Positions 1 to 10,540 of a stretch of 64,000 nt of DNA are shown in pieces; position 1 is the first letter of the stretch, and every line of letters starts with the position of its first letter. Below the pieces are notes generated by a model that did no database searches, was not told where the DNA came from, and saw only the letters and a program-made list of their open reading frames with translations. The DNA is from Stackebrandtia albiflava. Lineage in GTDB: Bacteria > Actinomycetota > Actinomycetes > Mycobacteriales > Micromonosporaceae. The stretch lies in the NCBI RefSeq assembly GCF_007994225.1, contig NZ_VLLL01000005.1, positions 1,659,142 through 1,723,141 of the forward strand, in the 5' to 3' direction. A program made the translations under genes and the position numbers.

Positions 1-1
1 A

Positions 2-883
2 CGCATCACCGGTATCTGCAAGGTGTTGCGCGGCGACCGGCGCGAGGCGGCCGACCTCTTCGAGGCGGCACTTCGCCGGTGGCGGCACCTGGGTGACCCG
101 GTCGGCGAGGCGTCGGTGTTGGGGAACCTGGGAGTCCTGTGCCATGAACTGGGCGAATTCGACCGGGCGGTGCGGCTGCAACGCGAGACGATCGACCTGG
201 CGCGACGCCTCGACCAGCCCAAGACGCTCGCCTCCGCCCACTCGCATCTGGGGAAGGCGCTGTGGCTGCTGGGTGACCTGACCGAGGCCGTACGGCAGCT
301 CCGCATCGCCCACGACGTCTTCACCGGCCTGGGGGTGCGGATCGGTGCCCTGGCCGCGTTGAACGACATGGGCGCGGTGTACCTGGCCGCCGGTGACCCC
401 GATGAGGCCGCCGGGTGTCACCGCGCCGCGATGCGCCTGGCGGAGCAGGACGACGAGGTCACCGGCAGGGTCACCGCCCACCTGGGGCTCGGCCGGGTCC
501 ATCGCGCGACCGGACGCCACACCGAGGCCGTCGTCCACCACCGTCGCGCCGCCGAACTGTCCGCGGTGGGCGGTGGCGCCATGCACATCGGCTCACTGGT
601 CGAACTCGGTGTGACCGAACGGGAGGCGGGCGACATGTCCGGGTCACTGCGGCGGCTGACCGAGGCCATCGCCCTGGCCGAACCGGCCGGCGACCACGCC
701 TCCCTCGCCAAGGCGCTGCGGGCGCTGGGCCACTGGCACCTCGCACACGGAGACCCGGACTCCGCGGTGGTGACACTGGAGCGCGCCGCGTCGCTACGGG
801 AGGCGCTGCCGCCGAAGGACGCCGCCGCGATCCCCGCGGAGCTGGCGGACGCCCGCCGCGCTCAGTCCGAGGGCAACCGGTAG
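2..883 (+). CDS. TPR-rich C-terminal part of a transcriptional regulator (5' truncated)
   Basis: The reading frame is open from the first bases of the window (Arg-Ile-Thr-Gly-Ile-Cys before the first in-frame GTG at 23), so the true start lies outside. The visible protein is a run of about seven 38-42-residue helical repeats with TPR-like A/G/L/Y spacing (for example '[17 protein letters not shown]' and '[17 protein letters not shown]'). This is typical of the C-terminal sensor arm of AfsR/SARP or LuxR-ATPase regulators in actinomycetes. No DNA-binding or NTPase domain is inside the window, so the family is inferred from the repeats alone. The 3' end overlaps the convergent oxidoreductase gene by 22 bp. 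Confidence 0.75.
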   Translation, partial: RITGICKVLRGDRREAADLFEAALRRWRHLGDPVGEASVLGNLGVLCHELGEFDRAVRLQRETIDLARRLDQPKTLASAHSHLGKALWLLGDLTEAVRQLRIAHDVFTGLGVRIGALAALNDMGAVYLAAGDPDEAAGCHRAAMRLAEQDDEVTGRVTAHLGLGRVHRATGRHTEAVVHHRRAAELSAVGGGAMHIGSLVELGVTEREAGDMSGSLRRLTEAIALAEPAGDHASLAKALRALGHWHLAHGDPDSAVVTLERAASLREALPPKDAAAIPAELADARRAQSEGNR

Positions 884-1956
884 GCGGACGCGATCAGCTC
901 GTACGACCGTAGCCGGGCCTCCCGGCCCCACACGTTCGTGGTGATCATGAGTTCGTCGGCGCCGGTCCGGCCGACGAGGTCGTTCAGTCCCGACGTCACC
1001 TCGTCCGCCTCACCGTAGACGACGTCGGCGAGCCACCGGTCGAGGAAGTCCGCCTCGGCCGGACTGTAGGGGTACGTCTCGGCCTCCTCCGGAGTCGGCA
1101 TGAGCTGCGGCCGGCCGGACCTCACCCGCAGCATCGCCAGCCCCATCGTCCGGGCCGACCGGTGGGCGTCGCGGGCGGTGTCGGCGGCGACCGCGCTGGC
1201 CGCGATCATCGCGTAGGGCGCGTCGAGGACCGCCGAGGGCGTGAACGTGCGCCGGTACAGGTCCAGTGCGGGGATGGTGTTCCGGGCGGAGAAGTGGTGC
1301 GCGAACGCGAACGGCAGCCCCAGTGCCCCGGCCAGTTGCGCACTGTAACCGCTGGAGCCCAACAGCCACACCGGTGGCCGGGAGACCCGGCCGGTACCGC
1401 CCTCGACGGTCGCCTGCACCGGGCCGGGGACCGCGTGGATCCGCCGGTACGGGTGGTCCTCGGGGAAGCCGTCGTCGAGGAATCCGATCAGCTCGGCGAC
1501 CTCGGCGTGGAAGTCGTCGGCGGCGGTGTCCGACCGTCGTAGCGCGGCGGCGGTCGCCCGGTCGGTACCCGGCGCCCTGCCGAGTCCCAGGTCGATGCGT
1601 CCGGGTGCCAGCGCCTCCAGGGTGCCGAACTGTTCGGCGACGATCAGCGGGGCGTGGTTGGGCAGCATGACGCCACCGGAACCCAACCGGAGACGCCGCG
1701 TGTGGGCGGCGAGGTGCGCGATCAGCACCGCGGGCGAGGACGACGCGATGCCGGGCATCGAATGGTGCTCGGCGACCCACAGCCGGTGGTATCCCCACCG
1801 TTCCGCGGACCTGGCCACCTCGGTCGTGGTCGCCAGGGCGTCCACGGCGTCACCGCCGGTGCTGACCGTGGCGAGGTCGAGCACCGACAACGGGACGGGC
1901 GCGACCCCGTGCGCGGTGCCACGCACGGGGTCGGTCGGGGTTCGGGCGTCCGGCAC
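862..1956 (-). CDS. LLM-class flavin-dependent oxidoreductase (luciferase-like, MsnO8-type)
   Basis: The protein has 364 aa and the bacterial-luciferase-like monooxygenase fold. Family hallmarks are '[11 protein letters not shown]' near the N terminus, 'RLWVAEHH' and '[14 protein letters not shown]', followed by '[14 protein letters not shown]', which matches the F420/FMN-dependent alkanal-monooxygenase-like subgroup. The GTG start at 1956 has a GGAG element a few bases upstream. It is cytoplasmic and the substrate cannot be told from sequence. It appears monocistronic, convergent with the preceding TPR gene, with the Rieske gene starting a separate unit. Confidence 0.85.
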   Translation of the reverse strand: MPDARTPTDPVRGTAHGVAPVPLSVLDLATVSTGGDAVDALATTTEVARSAERWGYHRLWVAEHHSMPGIASSSPAVLIAHLAAHTRRLRLGSGGVMLPNHAPLIVAEQFGTLEALAPGRIDLGLGRAPGTDRATAAALRRSDTAADDFHAEVAELIGFLDDGFPEDHPYRRIHAVPGPVQATVEGGTGRVSRPPVWLLGSSGYSAQLAGALGLPFAFAHHFSARNTIPALDLYRRTFTPSAVLDAPYAMIAASAVAADTARDAHRSARTMGLAMLRVRSGRPQLMPTPEEAETYPYSPAEADFLDRWLADVVYGEADEVTSGLNDLVGRTGADELMITTNVWGREARLRSYELIASAYRLPSD

Positions 1957-2098
1957 GGGGTTCTCCGTTCAGCTCGCGAAGGCGGGTCGCCTGTGGCGAA
2001 CCCGCCCGAGGACCGGATCATTCCGGCCGGTACGCGAGTGCGATCGGTGACACACCGATCCGTGCCGGGGTACGCGTGTCGGTTTTCGGGAGGAGTGG

Positions 2099-2563
2099 TC
2101 AGGCCAGGACGATGTCGGTACCCGACACCTTGATCGGGACCTCGGTCAGGCCGGTCTGGGCGGGCCCCTCGATCAGCGAGCCGTCGGCCGCGGTGAACTG
2201 CGACTGGTGCAGTGGGCAGGTGATGACGCCGTCCACCGGCGCGTCCAGGGGGTTGGCCTGGTGGGGGCAGGCACGGTCGAACGCGACGAACCTGCCCTCC
2301 TCGGGTTGCACGATCACCAGGTTCTCGGTGACTATCCCACCGCCGACCGGTACCTCGTCCACCGTGGCGAGGACCTCGCCGTCCGCCGGCGGGGTGTCGG
2401 AGGACGCGGCCTCGGATCCGTCGCCGCCGGTGGCCGGTTCGTCTTCGCCGGAACCGCAGGCGGCCAGCACCGCCGCCGCCGAGATCCCCATCGCACCGCA
2501 CAGCAGTCGCCGCCGGGTCGTCTTCAGTACGCCCATCGCAAGTCGTTCGTCCGCATCGGACAT
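2099..2563 (-). CDS. Rieske [2Fe-2S] lipoprotein exported by Tat
   Basis: The protein has 154 aa. The N terminus carries a twin-arginine stretch (TRRRLL, residues 16-21), a short hydrophobic segment and a lipobox ending at Cys36 (LAAC), so it is probably a membrane-anchored extracytoplasmic lipoprotein. After a Gly/Ser/Asp-rich linker comes a compact Rieske domain with ligands C99-P-H101 and C116-P-L-H119, the standard 2Cys/2His set for a [2Fe-2S] cluster. The ATG has GAGG nine bases upstream. Such stand-alone actinobacterial Rieske proteins are usually annotated as electron carriers with unknown partner. It lies 15 bp downstream of aroE on the same strand and could be its last operon partner. 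Confidence 0.9.
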   Translation of the reverse strand: MSDADERLAMGVLKTTRRRLLCGAMGISAAAVLAACGSGEDEPATGGDGSEAASSDTPPADGEVLATVDEVPVGGGIVTENLVIVQPEEGRFVAFDRACPHQANPLDAPVDGVITCPLHQSQFTAADGSLIEGPAQTGLTEVPIKVSGTDIVLA

Positions 2564-2578
2564 ATAACGTCACCTCAT

Positions 2579-3379
2579 CTAGAGATCCTGCAGTGCCGCG
2601 CGCATGTGAGCCTCCGGCGCGGCCACGCCGGTGAACAGCACGAACTGCCGCACCGCTTGCGCCAGCAGTAGATCCCGCCCGGTGACGACCGGGCGGCCCG
2701 CCGCCATCGCGGCGGCTGCCAACGGGGTTGGCCATGGATCGTATAGGACGTCGAACACTATGGTCGAGTCCCGGAATCGCGGCCGCAGGCCGTCGGCGAC
2801 ACCGGCGGGGACCGTCGAGACGACGACGTCGGCGTCCCCGCACGCCTCGGCGGCGTCCCACGCCGCGGGCCGGACCCGGACTCCCAACCGGTCGCCGATC
2901 GTGGCCAGATCCGCCACCGCCTCCGGCCGCCGGGCGTACACGGTCACCTCCGCGGCGACGAGGTCGGCGGCGGCCCCCAGCGCGGCCCGCGCGGTGCCGC
3001 CGGCGCCCAGGACCGCGAACCGTCCGCCCGGCCGGGCGCCCGCCCGGCGCAGGACGTCGACCATCCCGGGCGCGTCGGTGTTGTCGGCGTACCAGCCGTC
3101 GCCGCGCCGGATCAGGGTGTTGGCGGCACCGAGCGCGACCGCCGTGGGGGTCGCGTCGGCGGCGTGGGCCAACGCGGTCTCCTTCAACGGCATCGTGATC
3201 GACAGGCCGCGCCACTGCGGCCCGAATCCCGCCAACAGCTCCGGGAACTCGGCCTCACCGCATTCGATCGCGGTGTACTCCCAGTCGGTGAGCCCGGCGG
3301 CGAGATAACCGGCCCGGTGGATGACGGGGGACAGCGAGTGCCGGATCGGTCGCCCCAGCACGGCCGCGCGTCGTGTCAC
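2579..3379 (-). CDS. aroE: shikimate dehydrogenase
   Basis: This 266-aa enzyme reduces 3-dehydroshikimate to shikimate with NADPH in aromatic amino-acid synthesis. Signatures are the substrate-binding 'RHSLSPVIH' near the N terminus, 'ITMPLKETAL' with the catalytic Lys, 'NTDAPGMVDVL' with the catalytic Asp, and the Rossmann 'VLGAGGTARAAL'. The frame stays open further upstream, but I place the start at the GTG at 3379. It overlaps the mltG stop as GTGA, the same coupling seen at ruvX/alaS and rarA, and gives the family's usual N terminus 'TRRAAVLGRPIRHSLSP'. Confidence 0.93.
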   Translation of the reverse strand: MTRRAAVLGRPIRHSLSPVIHRAGYLAAGLTDWEYTAIECGEAEFPELLAGFGPQWRGLSITMPLKETALAHAADATPTAVALGAANTLIRRGDGWYADNTDAPGMVDVLRRAGARPGGRFAVLGAGGTARAALGAAADLVAAEVTVYARRPEAVADLATIGDRLGVRVRPAAWDAAEACGDADVVVSTVPAGVADGLRPRFRDSTIVFDVLYDPWPTPLAAAAMAAGRPVVTGRDLLLAQAVRQFVLFTGVAAPEAHMRAALQDL

Positions 3380-4554
3380 AGGATGCCGTTGTCCCGGGCG
3401 ATCTGTTCGTTCTCCGCGTGTTCGTCGGCGGTCTCGGCGAAGGCGGAGTTGCCCTCCTTGTCGATCGCGACGAAGAACAACCACTCGCCGGGCGGCGGGG
3501 ACACCGCGCCCTCCAGGGCGAGCAGGCCCGGGCTGTTGATGGCGGTCGGCGGAAGCCCCGCGTACGCGTGGGTGGACCACAGGTTGTCCGGGTCGTCCAT
3601 CTCGGCGTCGGTCAGCTCCCCGGAGGGCTTCTTCTCGCCCCCGGCGACCATGAGGCCGTAGTTGGTGGTGACGTCGAACTCCAGGCAGTTGAAGAGTTCC
3701 CCACTGCAGGCGAAGTCCTTGTACAACCGGTTGTAGGCGACCCGGGCGATCTTGCCGATGTCTCCGGGGACGCCGGCCTCGGCCTGCGCCAGTGAGGCGA
3801 CGATCAACGCCTCGTAGGGGCTGATGTTGAGGTCGTTCTCCGCCTTCTCGATGAAGCCCATCTCGGTGACCACCGAGTTGAACTGGGCCACCATCATCGA
3901 CAGGATTTCGGCGGCGGTGGCATTGGGCGGGAACGTGTAGGTCTCGGGGTAGAGGAAGCCCTCGATGGACTTCATGACCTCTTTACCGTCGGTGCGGGTG
4001 AACCAGAAGTCGGCCACCCCCAGCGCCTCCGGGTCCTCCGCGGCGGCCTCGAACTCCTCCACCGGGATGCCGGTGGCCTCCTCCAGCCTCTCGTAGATGG
4101 TGAAGGTCTCCAGGCCCTCGGGAATGGTGAAGCCGTTCGTCTCGCGGTTCTCCGGATTCAGCAGCGCGAGGACCGCCGCCTCCCCCGACATCTCCTCCTG
4201 GAGGGTGTAGATGCCCGGTTGGATCCCCTTGGAGTCGGAGTTGGCCTCGGCGGCCTCGATGAACGCACCCGTGCTCGCGACCACGCCCTCGTCGAACAGC
4301 ACCGTCGCGATGTCGGCGAGCAGGGCACCCTCGGGGATCTCGACGGCGACCTCGGTGCCGTTGCCGTCGCCCTCGAAGTCCTCGGACCCGAACATGTCCT
4401 GGACCTTCTGGTAACCGAACCAGCCGCCCACGCCCAGGGTGCCGAGCAGCACGACCACGAGGAGCAGGGTGAGACCGGACCTGCCACGCCGGCGACGGCG
4501 GTGGCTTCGGGGTTTGGCGGCGTCGTCGGCTTCGAACGGCAGTTCGTCCAACAT
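3376..4554 (-). CDS. mltG: endolytic murein transglycosylase MltG
   Basis: The protein has 392 aa. A basic cytoplasmic tail (RRRRRGRSG) precedes a single membrane helix around residues 28-48 ('LLLVVVLLGTLGVGGWFGY'), then the extracytoplasmic YceG domain. The catalytic-Glu region reads 'LIVASLAQAEAG', and the C-terminal signature 'YAGLPPTAINSPGLLALEGA' plus 'FFVAIDKEGNSAFAET' is diagnostic. MltG cleaves nascent glycan strands at the membrane and so terminates peptidoglycan chains. It is 6 bp downstream of ruvX and overlaps aroE by 4 bp, the standard actinobacterial order. Confidence 0.95.
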   Translation of the reverse strand: MLDELPFEADDAAKPRSHRRRRRGRSGLTLLLVVVLLGTLGVGGWFGYQKVQDMFGSEDFEGDGNGTEVAVEIPEGALLADIATVLFDEGVVASTGAFIEAAEANSDSKGIQPGIYTLQEEMSGEAAVLALLNPENRETNGFTIPEGLETFTIYERLEEATGIPVEEFEAAAEDPEALGVADFWFTRTDGKEVMKSIEGFLYPETYTFPPNATAAEILSMMVAQFNSVVTEMGFIEKAENDLNISPYEALIVASLAQAEAGVPGDIGKIARVAYNRLYKDFACSGELFNCLEFDVTTNYGLMVAGGEKKPSGELTDAEMDDPDNLWSTHAYAGLPPTAINSPGLLALEGAVSPPPGEWLFFVAIDKEGNSAFAETADEHAENEQIARDNGIL

Positions 4555-4560
4555 CGTCGT

Positions 4561-5022
4561 CTATGCCTTCCGCTGTCGCTCCAGCCACTGCTGGAGAATC
4601 TCCACTGCGGCCGCCTGGTCGACCACCGCGCGCCTGCGTCTTCCCTTGACGCCGCGCTCCGCCAACCTACGTGACGCCACCACCGTGGTCAACCGCTCGT
4701 CGAGCAGGCTTACCGGGATGGGATTCACGTTGTCGCGCAACGTTTCCGCATAGTCACGGACCTCCGCGGCGGCGAAGCTCTCGGCACCCGACAGCGTAAC
4801 GGGAAGCCCCACCACTATCTCGACCACGTCGTGTTCGTCGGCGAGTTCGGCGATGCGCCGGATGTCCCGGGGCACCTCCCCCTCGGGTGCGCGGGTGTCC
4901 CGCGGCACCGTCTCCAGCGGCGCGGCGAGGATGCCGTCGGGGTCGCTCCAGGCGACCCCGACGCGCACCTTTCCCACGTCGACGCCCAATCGGCGGCCAC
5001 GTACCGGCGGGGTGCCGGTCAC
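4561..5022 (-). CDS. ruvX: Holliday junction resolvase-like / pre-16S rRNA nuclease YqgF
   Basis: The 153-aa protein belongs to the RNase-H-like YqgF/RuvX family. The N-terminal '[16 protein letters not shown]' carries the first catalytic Asp, '[12 protein letters not shown]' the acidic second strand, 'LLDERLTT' the third motif, and '[15 protein letters not shown]' the C-terminal Asp helix. Family members have been linked both to Holliday-junction cleavage and to 16S rRNA 5' maturation. The GTG start at 5022 overlaps the alaS stop (GTGA), so translation is probably coupled. Confidence 0.95.
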   Translation of the reverse strand: MTGTPPVRGRRLGVDVGKVRVGVAWSDPDGILAAPLETVPRDTRAPEGEVPRDIRRIAELADEHDVVEIVVGLPVTLSGAESFAAAEVRDYAETLRDNVNPIPVSLLDERLTTVVASRRLAERGVKGRRRRAVVDQAAAVEILQQWLERQRKA

Positions 5023-7700
5023 GCGGGTCCGATCTGGGCGGTGACCGACTTCAACAGCTCGTCGGCCTGCGCGGCGGGCACGCCGCCGCCCTGCGCGAGG
5101 TCGGCGTTGCCGCCGCCGCGTCCGGACAGGGCCGCCTTCACCAACGCCTGAGCGGACAGGCCGTGCCCGACTCCGGCCTTGTTCACGGCGACCACCAGGC
5201 TCGCCTTGCCGCCGGCGGTGGCGACGACCGCCGCCACGCCGGGCTGGTCCTGCGGCAGGTGTCCCCGCACCTCCTGGGCGAGGTTACGGACGTCGCCGCC
5301 CGAGGTGCCGGGGGGAGCGATCAGCGCCGCGACCCGCACGCCACCGACGAGGGCCGCACCGGCGGCCTGTCCGGCGGCGTCGTCACGCAGCTGCTTGGCG
5401 CGCAGCGCGGCCAGTTCCCGTTCGGCGTCCTTGGCGCGCTGCATGAGCGCGGCGATCCGGTCGGGCAGTTCGTTGCGGGGCGCGCCCAGTTCGTCGGCGA
5501 TCTGGCTGACCAGGTCGCGTTCCCTGGCGAGGTACTGGTACGCCTCCAGTCCGGTGACCGCCTCGACGCGGCGTTGACCCGACCCGACCGACGCCTCCGC
5601 GGTGATCACGACGGGACCGATCTGGGCGGCGTGCTCCACGTGGGTGCCGCCGCACAGTTCCCGGGACCACTCGCCGCCGATCTCCACGACCCGGACGGTC
5701 TCGTCGTAAGTCTCGCCGAACAGCGCCAGCGCGCCGATCTCGCGCGCCTGCGCCAACGGCATGTACCGCACCGCGACCGGCAGGTCCCTGCGGACCGCCC
5801 GGTTGGCGACCTCCTCGACCTCGCTGCGGGTCGAGTCCGACAGCTTGGAGCGCCACGAGAAGTCGAGTCGCAGATAGCCGGGACGGTTGAACGAACCCGA
5901 CTGCAACGCCGACGGTCCCAGCACCTCGCGCAGCGCGGCGTGCACCACGTGGGTGCCCGAGTGCGCCTGCCGGGCGCCGAGCCGCCACTCGGGGTCGACC
6001 GCGGCGTCGGCGGTGTCGTCCACGCCGATCTCGCCCTCGGTGACCCTGATCTGGTGAACCACCAGTCCCTTGACGGGCCGCTGGACGTCGACGACCTCGG
6101 CGGTGCCGCCCGGTGTCGTGATGACACCGGCGTCGGCGTGCTGGCCACCGGACTCCGCGTAGAACGGCGTCTTGTCGAGCACGATCTCCGCGACCTGGCC
6201 CGCGACCACCACCGGGACGGGAACCCCGTCACGCAGGAGCGCCAACACCCGCGAATCGGTGCGCAGCGTCTCGTAGGCGAGCCACTGGCCGGGGCCGTTG
6301 CGGTCGATGATGTCGCGGTAGGCGGACTTGTCGGCGTGCCCGGTCTTGCGGGCCTGCGCGTCGGCCTTGGCGCGCCGGCGCTGCTCGGCCATCAACTGCC
6401 GGAAACCGTCCTCGTCGACGGACAGTCCCTGTTCGGCGGCCATCTCCAGGGTCAGGTCGATGGGGAAGCCGTAGGTGTCGTGCAGTTCGAAGGCGCGGGC
6501 GCCCGGCAGCACCGTGGACCCGGCCTGCTTGGTCTGGGTGACCGCGGTGTCGAGGATCGTCGTGCCCTGCCGCAGGGTCGCGCGGAACGCGTCCTCCTCA
6601 CCGTAGGCGTAGGCGGAGATCCGTTCGAAGTCCTTCTCCAGCTCCGGGTACGACGGGGCCATGCAGTCCCGGGCGACCGGCAGCAGTTCCGGCAGCGCCT
6701 TGTCCTCGTACCCGAGTAGCCGCACCGCGCGGATCGCGCGCCGCATGATGCGCCGCAGCACGTAGCCACGTCCCTCGTTGGAGGGGACGACGCCGTCGCC
6801 GATCAGCATCAGGCTGGTCCGGACGTGGTCGGCGATGACCCGGAACCGCACGTCGTCGGGGTGCGCGGACTCGGCGGTCCGGCCGGAGGAGACCCCGTAC
6901 CGCTTGCCGGTCAGCTCGCTCGCCTTGTCGATGAGCGGGCGCACCTCGTCGATCTCGTACATGTTGTTCACGCCCTGGAGCATGTACGCGACCCGCTCCA
7001 GGCCCATGCCGGTGTCGATGTTCTTCTTCGGCAGCGGGCCGAGGATCTCGTAGTCCTCCTTGTTGGTGCCCTCGCCGCGGAGGTTCTGCATGAACACGAG
7101 GTTCCAGAACTCCATGTACCGGTCACCGGCGTCCCAGTCACGGTCGGCGCCGAACTCGGGGCCGCGGTCGATGAGCAGTTCCGAACAGGGACCGCACGGA
7201 CCGGGGATACCCATCGACCAGTAGTTGTCCTTCTTCCCCAACCGGACGATGCGGTCGTCGGGGAGACCGGCGACGCGCTTCCACAGCTGCACGGCCTCGT
7301 CGTCGTCGTGGTAGACAGACGCGTACAGGGCCGACTCGTCGATGCCGAAACCACCGTCGGACTGGGCCTTGGTCACCAGTTCCCACGCGAGCGCGATCGC
7401 GCGCTCCTTGAAGTAGTCACCGAACGAGAAGTTCCCGTTCATCTGGAAGAACGTGCCGTGACGGGTGGTCTTGCCGACCTCGTCGATGTCGGGGGTGCGG
7501 ATGCACTTCTGCACCGACGTGGCACGCGGATAGGGCGGTGGCACCTGCCCCAGGAAGTAGGGCACGAACTGGACCATCCCCGCGTTGATGAACAGCAGGT
7601 TCGGGTCCTCGATCGCGGGCAGCGGTGCGCTCGGTACCACCGTGTGGTCGTTGGCCTCGAAATGGGCCAGGAACCGCCGCTTGATCTCGGCCGTCCTCAT
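5019..7700 (-). CDS. alaS: alanyl-tRNA synthetase
   Basis: This 893-aa enzyme charges tRNA-Ala and edits mischarged Ser/Gly. The class II catalytic core starts at '[23 protein letters not shown]', with 'NAGMVQF' and '[16 protein letters not shown]' of motif 2. The editing domain has the zinc/water-binding 'HSGTHVVH' (HxxxH) and '[13 protein letters not shown]' (CxxxH). A C-terminal C-Ala/DHHA1 region ending in a Gly-rich '[14 protein letters not shown]' follows. Length and domains are those of a complete bacterial AlaRS. It overlaps both neighbours by 4 bp. Confidence 0.97.
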   Translation of the reverse strand: MRTAEIKRRFLAHFEANDHTVVPSAPLPAIEDPNLLFINAGMVQFVPYFLGQVPPPYPRATSVQKCIRTPDIDEVGKTTRHGTFFQMNGNFSFGDYFKERAIALAWELVTKAQSDGGFGIDESALYASVYHDDDEAVQLWKRVAGLPDDRIVRLGKKDNYWSMGIPGPCGPCSELLIDRGPEFGADRDWDAGDRYMEFWNLVFMQNLRGEGTNKEDYEILGPLPKKNIDTGMGLERVAYMLQGVNNMYEIDEVRPLIDKASELTGKRYGVSSGRTAESAHPDDVRFRVIADHVRTSLMLIGDGVVPSNEGRGYVLRRIMRRAIRAVRLLGYEDKALPELLPVARDCMAPSYPELEKDFERISAYAYGEEDAFRATLRQGTTILDTAVTQTKQAGSTVLPGARAFELHDTYGFPIDLTLEMAAEQGLSVDEDGFRQLMAEQRRRAKADAQARKTGHADKSAYRDIIDRNGPGQWLAYETLRTDSRVLALLRDGVPVPVVVAGQVAEIVLDKTPFYAESGGQHADAGVITTPGGTAEVVDVQRPVKGLVVHQIRVTEGEIGVDDTADAAVDPEWRLGARQAHSGTHVVHAALREVLGPSALQSGSFNRPGYLRLDFSWRSKLSDSTRSEVEEVANRAVRRDLPVAVRYMPLAQAREIGALALFGETYDETVRVVEIGGEWSRELCGGTHVEHAAQIGPVVITAEASVGSGQRRVEAVTGLEAYQYLARERDLVSQIADELGAPRNELPDRIAALMQRAKDAERELAALRAKQLRDDAAGQAAGAALVGGVRVAALIAPPGTSGGDVRNLAQEVRGHLPQDQPGVAAVVATAGGKASLVVAVNKAGVGHGLSAQALVKAALSGRGGGNADLAQGGGVPAAQADELLKSVTAQIGPA

Positions 7701-7993
7701 CGAATGACACCTCCGTCTCCGCGCTCGTACCAGTCGTCTTCATCGTCGTCGAGCAGTTCGCCGACCGGACGCCCCTCGGCTATCGCCTGGTGCAGTTCGG
7801 CCTCCTTGACCGCCATGCCCTCCGACACGTCCGCCATGAAACTACGCAACGAACCGCCCGCTGTCACGGCGGTATTCCGCAGCCGGTCGGCGATGCCCGC
7901 CGGGGACATCGCCTCGGCGCCCCTGGCCAGTCTCCGCACCACGATCACGCCGACGGCCACGCCCACGCCGAGCCACAGGAGTCGCTTCACCAT
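7697..7993 (-). CDS. small conserved membrane-anchored protein (DUF6167-like)
   Basis: The protein has 98 aa. One N-terminal hydrophobic helix (residues 4-21, '[18 protein letters not shown]') is followed by a short amphipathic segment '[40 protein letters not shown]' split by polar residues, and an acidic tail 'DDDEDDWYE'. This matches the small protein that sits between alaS and the DUF948 gene in many actinobacteria. Function is unknown. The stop overlaps the alaS start (ATGA). The family label is recalled, not searched. Confidence 0.8.
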   Translation of the reverse strand: MVKRLLWLGVGVAVGVIVVRRLARGAEAMSPAGIADRLRNTAVTAGGSLRSFMADVSEGMAVKEAELHQAIAEGRPVGELLDDDEDDWYERGDGGVIR

Positions 7994-8002
7994 GGTCGTC
8001 CC

Positions 8003-8509
8003 CTACTTCCCGGCCGAGTGGCGGCCGCGGCGGCGGGACGTCTTCAGGGTCTGCCGGATCTCGGCCTCCTCGGTCTCCCGGCGCCGCTTGGCGGCGGCCC
8101 GCCGGACACCGAAGCCGAAGGCGGCGACCTTCACCAGCGGGTTGGTCGCGGCGGCGGCCACCAGGGTGGACACGTTCGCGACGTTGCCGGTCACCTGCTG
8201 GGCGTGCTCGGTCATGGTGTCGACCTTGACGAGCTGTCCGTTGACCTCGTCCAGTGTGAGGTGGCTCTTCACCAGTGCCGTGTTGACGTGCTCGACGGTC
8301 ACGTTGATGTTGTCCAGCATCACCGAAGCGCGTGCGTCCACGTTCTCGATGGTCTTCGTGGTGCGCTTGAGCAGAGTGCTCAGCTTGGTGACCAACAGGT
8401 ACGACAGTGCCAGTGCCAGGATGAGGAAGGCGGCCGCGAAGACCAGCCCCACCACGTTGCCACCGGTCAATACTATGTCGCTGCTGGCCGCCGAGTACCG
8501 GGCTGACAC
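8003..8509 (-). CDS. DUF948 domain-containing membrane protein
   Basis: The protein has 168 aa: a short N terminus, one strong membrane helix (about residues 18-42, 'GNVVGLVFAAAFLILALALSYLLV'), a long predicted coiled-coil rich in T/V/N/H ('TTKTIENVDARASVMLDNINVTVEHVN') and a basic C-terminal tail 'RRRGRHSAGK'. This is the DUF948 layout. The GTG start has GGGGGAG seven bases upstream. It lies 9 bp before the DUF6167-like gene, in the rarA-to-aroE series. Function is unknown; an envelope or coiled-coil scaffold role is inference only. Confidence 0.85.
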   Translation of the reverse strand: MSARYSAASSDIVLTGGNVVGLVFAAAFLILALALSYLLVTKLSTLLKRTTKTIENVDARASVMLDNINVTVEHVNTALVKSHLTLDEVNGQLVKVDTMTEHAQQVTGNVANVSTLVAAAATNPLVKVAAFGFGVRRAAAKRRRETEEAEIRQTLKTSRRRGRHSAGK

Positions 8510-8600
8510 GTCAGCTCCCCCTTGTCAGGTCGATTTGCCGGAATTCCGAGGCGTGAACACGCAGGCTCGACCTTACCGCCGACGTCCACGGGCTCCCCGC

Positions 8601-9137
8601 TCACCCCGGGGCGTCCGCCACCTCCGACGCGGCAGTCACGACGGCCGCCACCGTGGCGAACCGGCATTCGGCCGTGTCGGGATCGCACCCGGCGCCCCGC
8701 ATCCACAGGTCCAGGAAGAACTCGTCGCGCCGAAGGCACTGCCGCACCGCGTCGTCCGTCGCGGGGCAGTCTTCCGGTACCGGCCGCCAGCCCGCCGTCC
8801 GCAGTGCCACCGCGTAGGCGTCGGCGGTCTCGGCGACCGGCCGACCGGACTGCCAGACCCGTTCCCGGATCCGGCACCTGTGGAGGCACCAGCGGCTCCC
8901 GTCGGCGGCGTCCTCCGGTTCCGACGCCGCCCACTCGGGCAGCTCCAGTTCGTCCAGTGCCGTGAAGGCCGGGTCGCGCGTCAGGGCGTCGAACCCGGCC
9001 ACGACCACCGTGCAGGCCGCGGCGGCGAGCAGGACGGTGGCGAGGGTGGCCAACCTCAGCCGGCGGATCCGGACGTACTGCCGGACCAGTTCGGCCCGGC
9101 CGTGGCCCCGGGGTCCGGCGCCGTCCCGATGCGTCAC
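8601..9137 (-). CDS. hypothetical single-pass membrane protein
   Basis: The protein has 178 aa from a GTG at 9137 that overlaps the rarA stop as GTGA. The frame continues upstream, but that part is antisense-like shadow of rarA. Residues 1-22 are basic, residues 26-48 form one membrane helix ('[22 protein letters not shown]'), and the rest is an extracytoplasmic domain with several Cys residues (WCLHRC, EDC, RQC, GC, EC) that could form disulfides. I do not recognise the family. Its position directly after rarA suggests co-transcription. Confidence 0.7.
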   Translation of the reverse strand: MTHRDGAGPRGHGRAELVRQYVRIRRLRLATLATVLLAAAACTVVVAGFDALTRDPAFTALDELELPEWAASEPEDAADGSRWCLHRCRIRERVWQSGRPVAETADAYAVALRTAGWRPVPEDCPATDDAVRQCLRRDEFFLDLWMRGAGCDPDTAECRFATVAAVVTAASEVADAPG

Positions 9138-10492
9138 CGGTCGCCCTCCAGCCCGTCCCACACGATCGCCCTGAGCCGCGGAAGCCGGTCGGCGATCCCG
9201 GCCTCGGCGCCGTGCCGGGTGGGTTCGTAGTAGACGCGGCCCGCGACACCGTCGGGCGCGTACTGCTGGCTGACGACGCCCTTGGGGTCGTCGTGGGGGT
9301 AGCGGTACCCGGTGGCGTGTCCGAGTTTCCGGGCGCCCGCGTAGTGGCCGTCCCGCAACGAGGCGGGCACGGCTCCGGTGGCGCCGTCGCGGATGTCGGC
9401 GATGGCGGCGTCCACGGCGGTAACGACCGCGTTCGACTTCGGACTGGTCGCCAGGTGCACGACCGCCTGCGCGAGGTTGATGCGCCCCTCCGGCATGCCG
9501 ATGAACTGCACCGCCTCGGCGGCCGCCACCGCGATCTGCAACGCCGTCGGGTCGGCCATCCCGACGTCCTCGCTGGCGAAGATCACCAGCCGTCGCGCGA
9601 TGAACCGGGGATCCTCCCCGGCGACGATCATGCGGCCCAGCCAGTGCAGTGCCGCGTCGACGTCCGACCCGCGCAGGCTCTTGATGAGCGCGCTGGCGAT
9701 GTCGTAGTGGTTGTCGCCGTCCCGGTCGTAACGCACGGCGGCCACGTCGATGGCGGCCTCGGCGGTGGACAGCGCGATCGTGTCCAGGCCGGCGGCGTCC
9801 GCCGAGGCGGCGGCGGCCTCCAGCGCCGTCAACGCCTTGCGGGCGTCGCCCGCGGCCAGCCGGATCAGGTGGTCCCTGGCGTCGTCGGCCAACGCGAACC
9901 GGTCCGCCAGGCCCCGCGGGTCGGTCGTCGCCCGGTCCAACAGCGCGCCGATGTCGTCGTCGCCCAACGGTTCCAGGGTCAACAGGACGCACCGGGACAA
10001 CAGCGGCGCGACGACCGAGAAGTACGGGTTCTCGGTGGTGGCGGCCAGCAACGTGACGGTGCGGTCCTCCACCGCGGCCAACAGCGCGTCCTGCTGCGTC
10101 TTGGTGAACCTGTGCACCTCGTCGATGAACAGGACCGTCTGCCTGCCCCCCCGGCGGCGGGTGGCCCGGGCGGCGTCGATGACGGCACGCACGTCCTTGA
10201 CTCCGGCGTTGAGGGCCGACAGCGGGACGTAGTGGCGGTCGGTCGCCGAGGCGACCAGGTGCGCCACGGTGGTCTTCCCGCAACCAGGCGGCCCCCACAG
10301 GATCACCGACAGCGGCGCGTCACCGCCGACGAGTTGCCGCAGCGGCGATCCAGGTGACAGCAGGTGACGCTGACCGACGAGTTCGTCCAGCGACGCCGGG
10401 CGCATCCGCACCGCCAGCGGCGCGTCCGCCGGTGTGTCGCCCCGCCCCGCCGGTTCGGGCTCCTCGATGTCGAACAGTCCGGGCCCCTCCAT
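9134..10492 (-). CDS. rarA: replication-associated recombination protein A (RarA/MgsA, AAA+ ATPase)
   Basis: The protein has 452 aa. Walker A is GPPGCGKT (67-74) and Walker B is 'LFIDEVHRF' with DEVH at 124-127. Sensor '[10 protein letters not shown]' and arginine-finger region 'LLSRC' follow, then the MgsA C-terminal tetramerisation domain '[27 protein letters not shown]'. RarA acts at stalled replication forks. The N terminus begins '[12 protein letters not shown]', with an FD-type motif resembling the clamp- or SSB-interaction peptide of this family. It heads the minus-strand housekeeping run. Confidence 0.95.
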   Translation of the reverse strand: MEGPGLFDIEEPEPAGRGDTPADAPLAVRMRPASLDELVGQRHLLSPGSPLRQLVGGDAPLSVILWGPPGCGKTTVAHLVASATDRHYVPLSALNAGVKDVRAVIDAARATRRRGGRQTVLFIDEVHRFTKTQQDALLAAVEDRTVTLLAATTENPYFSVVAPLLSRCVLLTLEPLGDDDIGALLDRATTDPRGLADRFALADDARDHLIRLAAGDARKALTALEAAAASADAAGLDTIALSTAEAAIDVAAVRYDRDGDNHYDIASALIKSLRGSDVDAALHWLGRMIVAGEDPRFIARRLVIFASEDVGMADPTALQIAVAAAEAVQFIGMPEGRINLAQAVVHLATSPKSNAVVTAVDAAIADIRDGATGAVPASLRDGHYAGARKLGHATGYRYPHDDPKGVVSQQYAPDGVAGRVYYEPTRHGAEAGIADRLPRLRAIVWDGLEGDR

Positions 10493-10540
10493 GTCGGAAC
10501 ACGTTACCGGCAGCCTCCGACGGCGGTGGAGCGGCCGAGC

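Noticed and set aside
4887-9230. Two very long plus-strand open frames opposite alaS and its upstream genes
   Set aside because: Antisense shadows typical of high-GC DNA; alaS, DUF948 and DUF6167 are clear on the minus strand.
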